Shown here piece by piece: positions 1-6,679 of a stretch of DNA of 12,150 bases (positions within the stretch are counted from its first letter, which is position 1; each line of letters begins with the position of its first letter). Location of the stretch: the NCBI GenBank assembly GCA_027068615.1, contig JAMOQV010000020.1:1-12150 (forward strand), read 5' to 3'. This stretch comes from Helicobacteraceae bacterium (GTDB taxonomy: Bacteria > Campylobacterota > Campylobacteria > Campylobacterales > Sulfurimonadaceae). The notes under the pieces were generated by a model. The model ran no database searches, was not told the origin of the DNA, and saw only the letters and a list, made by a program, of their open reading frames with translations. The translations under genes and the position numbers were made by a program.

Positions 1-50
1 TGACCGCTGGTACCGCAAACCAGTGCTCTATCCAGCTGAGCTACGAGCGC
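1..50 (-). tRNA. tRNA-Arg (anticodon GCG), 3' part cut off by window edge
   Basis: Read on the minus strand, the RNA starts at position 50 with acceptor strand GCGCTCG, then TA, a D stem GCTC/GAGC with loop AGCTGGATA, and an anticodon stem CTGGT/ACCAG enclosing the 7-base loop TTGCGGT. The anticodon is GCG at positions 14-16, which reads CGC and, by wobble, CGT, both arginine. The variable loop begins at the window edge; the T arm and 3' acceptor end lie outside. G at the wobble position is uncommon for this isoacceptor, since most bacteria use ACG modified to inosine. The stems are perfect, so a functional gene is likely. Confidence 0.93.
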
Positions 51-77
51 ACACCGTCTCTTGTTTAAGAGGTTGAA

Positions 78-86
78 ATTTTATCA
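78..86 (-). promoter_or_regulatory. Candidate promoter -10 element of the tRNA-Arg
   Basis: The minus strand reads TGATAAAAT, an extended -10-like element, about 28 bases upstream of the tRNA 5' end. This leaves a leader of roughly 20 bases, to be removed by RNase P. The DNA further upstream is T-rich without a clear -35 box, as is usual for Campylobacterota sigma-70 promoters. A near-identical GATAAAAT stands before the small-gene pair at 607-614. Confidence 0.42.
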
Positions 87-100
87 TTTTAAACTTATAG

Positions 101-124
101 AAAAATAAAAAAGATAAATTATCT
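101..124 (-). terminator. Candidate intrinsic terminator of the small-gene pair
   Basis: On the minus strand, AGATA and TATCT form a 5-bp stem with an ATT loop (112-124), followed directly by a T-rich tract, TTTTTATTTTT (101-111). The stop codon of the 70-residue gene lies inside the stem-loop. The stem is short and AT-rich, so it may be weak, but the placement between the small genes and the tRNA promoter is right. Confidence 0.4.
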
Positions 125-331
125 AAATTTTTTTAAGATATTTTCTATCTCTTTCTCTTTTTTAAACAATCTGTGTGTTTTTTTTAAATATGAGTTAAGT
201 AAAGTTTTAGAATCAATATTTCCATCAAGATTAAAATCTTTACTCATCTCTTTTTCCAAAAATGGTAAAAAATCATCCTCTATATTTAAATCAAAAGAGC
301 GACCATTTACATACAAAGATATTTTAGTCAT
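119..331 (-). CDS. Small hypothetical protein, 70 residues
   Basis: I do not recognise this protein. The first 20 residues alternate hydrophobic and polar positions (KISLYVNGRSFDL), which suggests a beta hairpin. The rest is charged and lysine-rich, probably helical, ending in a basic tail (IENILKKFR). There is no signal peptide or membrane segment, so it should be cytoplasmic. It starts 6 bases after the stop of the coiled-coil gene and is surely cotranscribed with it. No strong Shine-Dalgarno is visible close to the ATG; a GAAGGT lies about 18 bases upstream, so translational coupling is plausible. The N-terminal pattern faintly resembles ZapA, and with a ZapB-like coiled-coil neighbour a cell-division role is possible, but this is a guess. 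An A8 run near codons 49-51 (178-185) is a potential slippage site. Confidence 0.72.
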   Translation of the reverse strand: MTKISLYVNGRSFDLNIEDDFLPFLEKEMSKDFNLDGNIDSKTLLNSYLKKTHRLFKKEKEIENILKKFR

Positions 332-337
332 AAATCA

Positions 338-577
338 TTAGCCTAAGATACCTTCGATTTTATTAACAATCTCTTCCATCTCTAACTCTTTCATAGCATT
401 TTCATCTTCAAGTTTTAAGATTTGTTGATCTTTTAACTCTTTTTCTGCTTTTAAAGAAGCTATCTCTGTTTGTAAGTTTGCATTTTCACTTTTAAGTTTA
501 TTATACTTTTCTAATATACTTGTTACTTTCTCGTCTAATTTTTCTAATGTTGTTTTATTTGCTGTTTGCTTATCCAT
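338..577 (-). CDS. Small coiled-coil protein, 79 residues (ZapB-like in form)
   Basis: Nearly the whole protein is a predicted coiled coil. Leucine or isoleucine recurs at heptad spacing from about residue 11 to 76 among Glu, Lys, Gln and Asn, with no proline, no signal peptide and no membrane segment. Size and composition are like ZapB, the small coiled-coil partner of ZapA at the FtsZ ring, but coiled coils give misleading similarity, so the function stays open. The ATG start is supported by AAGGA at 585-589 with 7-base spacing. It is the first gene of a two-gene unit with the 70-residue gene, and a promoter candidate lies just upstream at 607-615. The pair does not appear to belong to the surface locus before it, because a terminator candidate separates them. 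Confidence 0.82.
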   Translation of the reverse strand: MDKQTANKTTLEKLDEKVTSILEKYNKLKSENANLQTEIASLKAEKELKDQQILKLEDENAMKELEMEEIVNKIEGILG

Positions 578-606
578 ATGTTTTTCCTTATTTTTTTATA
601 GTTATT

Positions 607-615
607 ATTTTATCA
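607..615 (-). promoter_or_regulatory. Candidate promoter -10 element for the small-gene pair
   Basis: The minus strand reads GTGATAAAAT within 607-616, an extended -10-like element about 30 bases before the coiled-coil start codon. It follows immediately after the T tract of the terminator candidate at 617-637, so one transcription unit would end and the next begin within about 30 bases. No clear -35 box is seen. Confidence 0.38.
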
Positions 616-616
616 C

Positions 617-637
617 AAAAACTTTAATTACTAAAGT
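617..637 (-). terminator. Candidate intrinsic terminator after the sugar-transferase gene
   Basis: On the minus strand, ACTTTA and TAAAGT pair perfectly over 6 bp around the loop GTAAT and are followed by TTTT, about 40 bases after the stop codon of the sugar transferase gene. The stem has a single C-G pair, so termination may be partial. It is placed at the natural end of the sap/glycan operon. Confidence 0.45.
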
Positions 638-674
638 AAAAATATAAAATATTTATGTATTTCTTTTTGTTGTA

Positions 675-1991
675 CTATTTAGCCCCTAATTTACTAAGAA
701 CAACTTTTATAGTTTTTATAAGTATAACAAAGTCAGCCCATAAAGACCAATTTTTTATATACCAAACTTCCAACTCATTTCTTTGCTTAAAAGTAAGGTT
801 ATTTCTTCCAGCTACTTGCCATAAACCAGTAACTCCTGGTTTAACTTTTAGTATAAAATGCTTATATGCATCTAACTTTTTTTCTTCACTTAACATATAT
901 GGTCTAGGGCCTACCAAGCTCATCTCATTTTTAAGTACATTTATAAGTTGTGGTAGTTCATCTATAGAAGTTGCTCTTAGTATTTTTCCAATTTTTGTTA
1001 TTCGTGGGTCATTTTTATACTTGTGATACTTTTCATAGTATTTAACCTCATCAGGATTTTCTTTTAGATATGTTTTTAAAATCTCATCACCGTTTTCATA
1101 CATCGTTCTGTATTTATATATTTTAAAGTTAATATTATCTTTTCCCAAGCGGTATTGTCTAAAAAATATATCACCTTTTGAATCAAGCTTTATAACAATA
1201 ACAACTAAAATATGTATAAGTAAAAATATAGGTGAAACCATTAATGTTAAAGATTTGTCAAAAATATTTTTTATAAAAATATTTCTTTTTATAAGTAGCT
1301 TATTTTCTATCTGAATAGTATTTAATCGTATATTTGAATACTCAAGTATATTTGAGTGCATAAAATTTATATTTGTTATGTATGGAACAACAAAAAGTTC
1401 ACTATGTTTATCCAAATATTTATCTATAAGTTTATTAAACTTTTCTATCTTCAAACCTTGAGATACTATGATAACACTATGATAATCATCCTCAGAATAC
1501 TTCTGTCCCAAGTACCAGTTATGTGCTAATTCATTTTTAAATATATCAACTTGTTCATCAAGTCCAACAACCAAAACCCTTTTATTAAAAGCATCTATCT
1601 TAAATATAAGTTTTTTTGTATATCTTTTTGCAATAGGAAGCAAAATAATCCCCATTGAAAAATATATAACTATAAAAACCCTTGAATATTCGAGATTTGT
1701 TTTAGTAAGTGCCAAAAATGATAGTGTAATTAAAAAACCTAAAATAAAGGCTTTTGATACTTTAAGTGTATCTTGCCAAAAATCATACCTAAAACGGTAT
1801 ATTTTTTCATAATACATAAGTGAAAATACGATAAATATAACAAAAGAAAAATCAGAAAGTCCAAATCTATCAAACTCTGGTAACTTTACAATACCAATAT
1901 GTTCTCTTACATATACACTAAGGTAAAAAAGCACTATCAACCAAAGTACATCTGTAACAGCAATAAGTAACTTAGTTAAATATCTTTGCAT
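675..1991 (-). CDS. Membrane polyprenyl-phosphate hexose-1-phosphate transferase (WbaP-like)
   Basis: Starts a lipid-linked glycan by moving a sugar phosphate from a nucleotide sugar to undecaprenyl phosphate at the inner membrane. The 438-residue length and layout fit the large PHPT family: four hydrophobic segments near residues 8-26, 47-60, 81-97 and 104-120, a nucleotide-fold central region starting with RVLVVGLDEQ (138-147), and a C-terminal bacterial sugar transferase domain from about 243, led by a membrane hairpin at 248-268. Family motifs present are FRQYRLG (277-283), KYRTM (293-297), DPRITKIG (328-335), SIDELPQLINVLKNEMSLVGPRP (342-364) and KPGVTGLWQVAGR (384-396). The catalytic Asp-Glu pair is D344-E345. 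The sugar (galactose, glucose or other) cannot be read from the sequence. It overlaps the glycosyltransferase gene by 16 bases and is the last gene of the operon. Confidence 0.95.
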   Translation of the reverse strand: MQRYLTKLLIAVTDVLWLIVLFYLSVYVREHIGIVKLPEFDRFGLSDFSFVIFIVFSLMYYEKIYRFRYDFWQDTLKVSKAFILGFLITLSFLALTKTNLEYSRVFIVIYFSMGIILLPIAKRYTKKLIFKIDAFNKRVLVVGLDEQVDIFKNELAHNWYLGQKYSEDDYHSVIIVSQGLKIEKFNKLIDKYLDKHSELFVVPYITNINFMHSNILEYSNIRLNTIQIENKLLIKRNIFIKNIFDKSLTLMVSPIFLLIHILVVIVIKLDSKGDIFFRQYRLGKDNINFKIYKYRTMYENGDEILKTYLKENPDEVKYYEKYHKYKNDPRITKIGKILRATSIDELPQLINVLKNEMSLVGPRPYMLSEEKKLDAYKHFILKVKPGVTGLWQVAGRNNLTFKQRNELEVWYIKNWSLWADFVILIKTIKVVLSKLGAK

Positions 1992-3064
1992 CTATCTTTT
2001 ACAAATTCTCCAAATTTATCTTTAAAATCTTTATATTTTAAAGCACTAACCCTAACATCATCTGCTACAAATTTTTTACTCTCAAACCGTTTTATAGCCT
2101 TTATTATATCATCTTTTGTTTGATGTTGAAAATGAATACCATTTATACCATCTTCAACTGTCTCTTTTGTCCCACCTTGATTTAATGCAACAACAGGAGT
2201 TCCACAAGCCATAGCTTCTATAGGTATTATCCCAAAATCTTCAACAGCACCATAAACAAAACATTTTGCTCTTTGCATATAATCAACTAACGCATCATTA
2301 GCACAATATCCCAAAACAGAGATATTTTCTTTTGCTATCTCTTTTATAGCATCATATTCTTCCCCTGCACCTATAACAACTAACTTCTTATCTGGCATCT
2401 CATTGAAAGCTTCAACTATAAGTTTTGTTTTTTTATAAGGTACTAATCTTGAAGCTGTTATATAAAAATCATCTTTATCTTTATATAACTCAAATCTATC
2501 TACATCAACAGGTGGATAGATAACTATAGAATCTCTATCGTAAGTTCTTTTAATCCTCTCTTGAACAAACTTTGAGTTTGCAACAAAATAATCAACTCTA
2601 TCTAAAGTATCTATATCCCATTTTCTTAATCTTTTTAATGTCCACTTTACAAACAAAGCTTTTAAACCTTTGAGATTTGAAGTGTATTCATCATACAAAT
2701 CCCAAGCATATCTTATAGGGGTATGACAATAACATATATGTAACTGATTTTTATGAGTTTTGACACCCTTTGCAACTGCCCAAGATGAGCTTATAATCAA
2801 ATCATAAGAGTTTAGATTTAAACTCTCTATAGCTATTGGAAAAAGTGCAAGATAGTATCTAAAATATTTTTTTGAAAATGGTAGTTTTTGGATAAAAGTG
2901 GTTGTTACTTTTTTAGAGTTTATTATCTCTTTTTTATCTTTAGCATCTAAAAAATCAACTAAAGAAAATATATCAGCATCAGGATAAAGCTCACAAATAG
3001 ACTTTAAAACCTTTTCAGCACCAGCATCTGTAACAAGCCAATCATGAATTATTGCTATTTTCAT
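1976..3064 (-). CDS. Glycosyltransferase family 4, WbaZ/mannosyltransferase-like
   Basis: A cytoplasmic GT-B retaining glycosyltransferase expected to add a sugar, plausibly mannose or a 6-deoxyhexose from a GDP donor, to a growing lipid-linked glycan. The N-terminal acceptor domain opens with MKIAIIHDWLVTDAGAEKVL and holds the subfamily motif CYCHTPIRYAWDLYDEY (111-127). The C-terminal donor domain begins near YITASRLVPYKK (201-212) and has the E-x7-E motif from E275 to E283 (EDFGIIPIE), followed by ACGTPVVA. Proteins of this type often lie beside gmd and a WbaP-like transferase in exopolysaccharide or O-antigen clusters. The gene overlaps gmd by 23 bases and the downstream transferase by 16, so coupling is likely; its own ribosome binding site is weak. 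No signal peptide or membrane span is seen. Length, 362 residues, is normal. Donor and acceptor are not known. Confidence 0.94.
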   Translation of the reverse strand: MKIAIIHDWLVTDAGAEKVLKSICELYPDADIFSLVDFLDAKDKKEIINSKKVTTTFIQKLPFSKKYFRYYLALFPIAIESLNLNSYDLIISSSWAVAKGVKTHKNQLHICYCHTPIRYAWDLYDEYTSNLKGLKALFVKWTLKRLRKWDIDTLDRVDYFVANSKFVQERIKRTYDRDSIVIYPPVDVDRFELYKDKDDFYITASRLVPYKKTKLIVEAFNEMPDKKLVVIGAGEEYDAIKEIAKENISVLGYCANDALVDYMQRAKCFVYGAVEDFGIIPIEAMACGTPVVALNQGGTKETVEDGINGIHFQHQTKDDIIKAIKRFESKKFVADDVRVSALKYKDFKDKFGEFVKDRCKDI

Positions 3065-4076
3065 TTCTTTTTAAATCCGCTTTAACCATCATAGAACATA
3101 ACTCTTCAAATGAACACTTAGCTTCCCAACCCAACTCATCTTTTGCTTTTTGTGGATTACCTACAAGGATATCTTTTTCTGGTGGTCTATAAAATGCTAG
3201 ATTTACTTTTACTACAACTTTACTAGTAGCAACATCAACGGCTACCTCTTGCTCATTTTTACCTCTAAATTCCAACTCTATACCAGCTGATTTAAAAGCC
3301 ATTGTTACAAACTCTCTTACTGTGTGAGTTTTATTTGTTGCAAGAACATAGTTATCTGCTTTGTTAGCTTGAAGCATAAGATACATACCCTCAACATAGT
3401 CCCTAGCATAACCCCAGTCCCTTTTAGCATCCATATTTCCAAGTTCTAAACACTCCATCTTGCCTAGCTTGATTTTTGCTACAGAATCTGTAATCTTTCT
3501 AGTTACAAAGTTTATACCTCTTAGTGGTGATTCGTGATTATACAAAATACCACTACAAGCAAAAAGTCCATACATATCTCTATAGTTTACAACCATCCAA
3601 TGTGCATAAAGTTTAGCTATACCATAAGGGTTTCTAGGAAAAAATCTTGTATTTTCATCTTGAGGATGGCTTAACACCTGACCAAACATCTCAGAAGTAC
3701 TAGCCTGATAAAATCTTATTTTATTATCTATAAGTCTTATCGCTTCAAGAAGATGAGCACAACCTAAACCTGTTACATGAGTAGTAACTAAAGGCTCTTC
3801 AAAAGATGCACATACAAAACTTTTTGCTGCTAGATTATATATCTCATCTGGCATAATGTTTTTAACCATAGTAACAGTTGTATCAAAGTCTTTCAAGTCA
3901 TACTCAAGAAGATGAAGATTTGGATGATTATCTATACCTAACTCTTTAATCCTCCAAAAGTTTTCAGATAAACTTTTTCTATAAGTTCCATAAACTTCAT
4001 AATCTTTACTAAGCAATAACTCTGCTAAATATGCTCCATCTTGACCTGTTATACCTGTTATTATGGCTTTTTTCAT
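3042..4076 (-). CDS. gmd: GDP-mannose 4,6-dehydratase
   Basis: Converts GDP-D-mannose to GDP-4-keto-6-deoxy-D-mannose, the precursor of GDP-L-fucose, GDP-D-rhamnose and related sugars, in the cytoplasm. It is an extended short-chain dehydrogenase of 344 residues, full length for its clade. The nucleotide-binding motif is GITGQDG (8-14). The catalytic region has ASTSE (125-129, with T127 and E129) and Y151-x3-K155 in YGIAK. Family signatures include NHESPLRG (180-187), NMDAKRDWGYARDYVEG (214-230) and YRPPEKDILVGNP (296-308). The segment TYRKSLSENFWRIKELGI (31-48) is typical of the gmd clade found in exopolysaccharide clusters. The start codon shares one base with the stop of the TolC-like gene (TAATG), so translation is coupled to the secretion genes. 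No reductase that would finish a fucose or rhamnose donor is in the window. Confidence 0.96.
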   Translation of the reverse strand: MKKAIITGITGQDGAYLAELLLSKDYEVYGTYRKSLSENFWRIKELGIDNHPNLHLLEYDLKDFDTTVTMVKNIMPDEIYNLAAKSFVCASFEEPLVTTHVTGLGCAHLLEAIRLIDNKIRFYQASTSEMFGQVLSHPQDENTRFFPRNPYGIAKLYAHWMVVNYRDMYGLFACSGILYNHESPLRGINFVTRKITDSVAKIKLGKMECLELGNMDAKRDWGYARDYVEGMYLMLQANKADNYVLATNKTHTVREFVTMAFKSAGIELEFRGKNEQEVAVDVATSKVVVKVNLAFYRPPEKDILVGNPQKAKDELGWEAKCSFEELCSMMVKADLKRNENSNNS

Positions 4077-5386
4077 TATTTTACTAACTTATCAAGTAAT
4101 GATATATTTTTAAAATCATTTGTAACTATAAGTAAACCTATATATGAGTTTACCAAATCATATATATTTTCTATATATTTATACTTTACATTGTATTGTT
4201 TGTTTTTAGCATCATTTACATCGATAATACTTTTTAAACCGTGTTCATAACCCTGTTCTATAGACTCAGAATAAAGCTCTGCAGAAACAAGTGCTTCTTG
4301 ATACATAGAAACAGATTCTATTGAGGCATCCAATAGAGCTAAATTTTCATCATAAATAACTTCTATTTGTTTTTTTGTATCTTCATACTCTTCTAATGCT
4401 GATTGAACATTGTATTGCAATTCACTTACTCTTGACGAAGTTCTTCCTCCACTATAAATTGGTAGATTGAACAAAAGCATAACACTTTTTACATCTTTAT
4501 ATAGAGAATCAGAAGTTGGGTCATCAGTCTCATAACCAGAGTAAGATGCCTGTAAATCAAGTGTAGGATAATGAGCAACAAAAGCATTATGAACATCTTT
4601 TTTTGCAACTTCTACTGAAAGTTTTGCTTTTAAAAGTTGTAGATTATTTGTAAAATCTCCACTTTTATTTATAGAAGATTTTATAAGTGCGATAGTGCTT
4701 AATATATGTTCATCTGGTTTTATAGATGGCAATTCATACTTATAGTTACCTATCAACTGCTTTAGCTTTAATCTGTTGACAATAAAAAGTTTTTTATCTT
4801 TTTTTAAATCAATTTGAGCAGATTTATAATCAACTTTCATCTCCAACAAATCCATCTTACTAGCCATATACATATCATACTTTTTAGCTAACTCATCAAG
4901 TCTTGATTTTGCATATCTTAGATAAGCTTTATCTAACTCTATCTTATTGTTGATTTTTAAAACATCAAGATATGCTTGAAAAACTTTTTGTGCTAATTCA
5001 TCTTTTTCTAACTCAACACCAACTTTATAAAGTTCATTTTTTGATTTTTCTAAAGATATACCTGTATATATATTTGCATTGTATATAGATTGTTTCAAAG
5101 AAAGAGTATAATTAATCAAACCCTGATTTATTGTATCTTCCGTTGCATTGTAATTTTTATTGTATTTATATTCAGTTTTTTTATACGATGCAGATAGATT
5201 TATTTGAGGATACAATTGTGATTTTGCTTGATTTACTCTCTCTTTTGCACCTTCTGACTTAAATATAGAAGCTTTTAATGAGTGTGTATTTTCTAAAGCC
5301 AACTCATAAGCTTTAGAAAATGTCAAAACCTCAGCATTTAAAGATATAACACTAAAAATACTTAGTAAAATGATTTTATTCTTCAT
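4076..5386 (-). CDS. TolC-family outer membrane channel of type I secretion (SapF-like)
   Basis: Outer membrane and periplasmic duct that would complete a type I secretion channel with the ABC exporter and adaptor encoded just before it. The 436-residue protein starts with a signal peptide (residues 1 to about 18, MKNKIILLSIFSVISLNA). It has the two-fold repeat of outer membrane efflux proteins: helices and strands at roughly 22-215 and again at 245-425. The second repeat contains LPIYSGGRTSSRVSE (308-322), a TolC-family hallmark, followed by long amphipathic helices and SIIDVNDAKNKQYN (386-399). The start is supported by GGAG at 5397-5400. It overlaps the adaptor gene by 11 bases and touches gmd by one base. 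Position and order correspond to sapF of the Campylobacter fetus sapCDEF operon. Drug efflux is the alternative, but the context favours protein export. Confidence 0.94.
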   Translation of the reverse strand: MKNKIILLSIFSVISLNAEVLTFSKAYELALENTHSLKASIFKSEGAKERVNQAKSQLYPQINLSASYKKTEYKYNKNYNATEDTINQGLINYTLSLKQSIYNANIYTGISLEKSKNELYKVGVELEKDELAQKVFQAYLDVLKINNKIELDKAYLRYAKSRLDELAKKYDMYMASKMDLLEMKVDYKSAQIDLKKDKKLFIVNRLKLKQLIGNYKYELPSIKPDEHILSTIALIKSSINKSGDFTNNLQLLKAKLSVEVAKKDVHNAFVAHYPTLDLQASYSGYETDDPTSDSLYKDVKSVMLLFNLPIYSGGRTSSRVSELQYNVQSALEEYEDTKKQIEVIYDENLALLDASIESVSMYQEALVSAELYSESIEQGYEHGLKSIIDVNDAKNKQYNVKYKYIENIYDLVNSYIGLLIVTNDFKNISLLDKLVK

Positions 5387-6671
5387 TGAAACTTTTCTCC
5401 AACATCATTCTAAAAGGTTTTATAAGATAACTAAGAGCAGTTCTATTTCCTAGTTTTATCATAACCTGAGCTGGCATACCAGAAACTAAAACGAAACCAT
5501 GTTCATCTAATGTCTTCATACCCTCTTCATTTACCTCTATTTTAGCTTCATAATAAGGCATACCTGTAACTTCATCTATAGCACTATCAGCAGATACATA
5601 AGTAACAACACCTTGTATAACATTTATCTGTTTTAGATTAAATGCTGAAAACATTATATCTGCTAAAAGACCTTTTCTTACTTTATCAATATCTGTTGTT
5701 TGTATCTGAGCTATAACTATAAGTTTAGCATCTGTTGGTATTATGTCTAGTATTCTTTCGCCTGGTTTTATAACAGCTCCAACTGTATGTATAGTCATAC
5801 CAACAACTGTTCCTGATATAGGTGCTTTTACAGTTGTTCTTCTTAAAGTATCTTCATTCGCTATGATTTTTGACTTTAAGTCAGATATCCTAGTTTTTGC
5901 TTCCACATACTTTTGTAAGATATCTTTTTTAAACTCTTTTTCTCTTAAAAGTTGCTGAGTTTTGGTTTCACTTATCTGTTCATTTAACTTTGCAATCTGA
6001 GAAGAGGTACTTGCTAAATCACCAGCTATCATATTTTCTTCTCTTTGAAGCTCTCTTATCCTCTGCTTATCTACAAGTCTCTCTTTATAAAGGTTTTCCC
6101 ACTCTAACTTCTCTTCTAAAAGTGAAGCTTTTTTCTGTTGTTTACTTATCATTAAAGACTTAAGACCATCTATCTGCTTGTTTAGTTGAGATATCTTTTT
6201 CTTAGTGATAGCTTTTTCATCTCGTATAGTCTTTTTTGTTGTGATAAATATATTTGTTTGGTCTTTTATCGCATTTTCATCTGTTAACTCTTTTGGAAAA
6301 CTTATCTTATCTGCACCATCTCTTTGAGCTTGAAGTCTTGCAAAAAGAGCTATAACATCTTGATACTGAGCTTTTAAGATATCTAGTTGAGCTTTTATCT
6401 GAACATCTCTTAGTTTTAATAAAACTTGACCTTTTTCTACTTTGTCACCATTTTTTACATATATGGCAGTAACTTTACCACCTTCTAAATGCTGAACAGT
6501 CTTTTTGTTTAAGTCAGCTGATACTTTCCCCATAGCTACAGAAGAACTAGCAAGTGGAGCAAAAGCCATCCAACCACCAAGAATTCCAAATACTAAAAAA
6601 ATTACTAAAAATCCAAATCTTACTACACCACTGTCATCACTTGATGGCATTTTTATCTTTTCATTCATCAT
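5376..6671 (-). CDS. HlyD/PrtE-type periplasmic adaptor of type I secretion (SapE-like)
   Basis: Membrane fusion protein that links the inner membrane ABC exporter to the TolC-like channel. A short cytoplasmic N-terminus is followed by one membrane span (about 19-39). The first half of the lipoyl domain is near 56-90 (VQHLEGGKVTAIYVKNGDKV), a long coiled-coil hairpin runs about 95-270, the second lipoyl half is APISGTVVGM (283-292), and a beta-barrel region lies near 312-410. The C-terminal end, PFRMMLEKSFNEE, resembles the conserved tail of HlyD-family type I adaptors. Two adjacent ATG codons begin the gene. AAGGA at 6675-6679 is 3 bases from the first and 6 from the second, so the second (6668, giving 430 residues) is probably used. 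The Shine-Dalgarno overlaps the ABC gene's stop codon. Matches sapE in the C. fetus gene order. Confidence 0.95.
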   Translation of the reverse strand: MMNEKIKMPSSDDSGVVRFGFLVIFLVFGILGGWMAFAPLASSSVAMGKVSADLNKKTVQHLEGGKVTAIYVKNGDKVEKGQVLLKLRDVQIKAQLDILKAQYQDVIALFARLQAQRDGADKISFPKELTDENAIKDQTNIFITTKKTIRDEKAITKKKISQLNKQIDGLKSLMISKQQKKASLLEEKLEWENLYKERLVDKQRIRELQREENMIAGDLASTSSQIAKLNEQISETKTQQLLREKEFKKDILQKYVEAKTRISDLKSKIIANEDTLRRTTVKAPISGTVVGMTIHTVGAVIKPGERILDIIPTDAKLIVIAQIQTTDIDKVRKGLLADIMFSAFNLKQINVIQGVVTYVSADSAIDEVTGMPYYEAKIEVNEEGMKTLDEHGFVLVSGMPAQVMIKLGNRTALSYLIKPFRMMLEKSFNEE

Positions 6672-6674
6672 TTT

Positions 6675-6679
6675 TCCTT
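6675..6679 (-). promoter_or_regulatory. Ribosome binding site deciding the adaptor start
   Basis: The minus strand reads TAAGGAAAAATGATG: AAGGA overlaps the stop codon of the ABC exporter gene. Spacing is 3 bases to the first ATG and 6 to the second. The second spacing is more usual, so translation probably starts at 6668. Confidence 0.6.

Noticed and set aside
1..50. tRNA as integration site of a genomic island carrying the surface locus
   Set aside because: Islands normally join at the tRNA 3' end, which lies outside the window and points away from the locus. No direct repeat of tRNA sequence and no integrase gene is seen.
655..1026. Plus-strand open frame of 123 residues
   Set aside because: It lies fully opposite the conserved catalytic domain of the sugar transferase, and its translation shows no domain. 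It is a shadow of the real gene.
4041..4250. Plus-strand open frame over the TolC-gmd junction
   Set aside because: No Shine-Dalgarno or domain, and both ends lie inside well-supported genes on the other strand.
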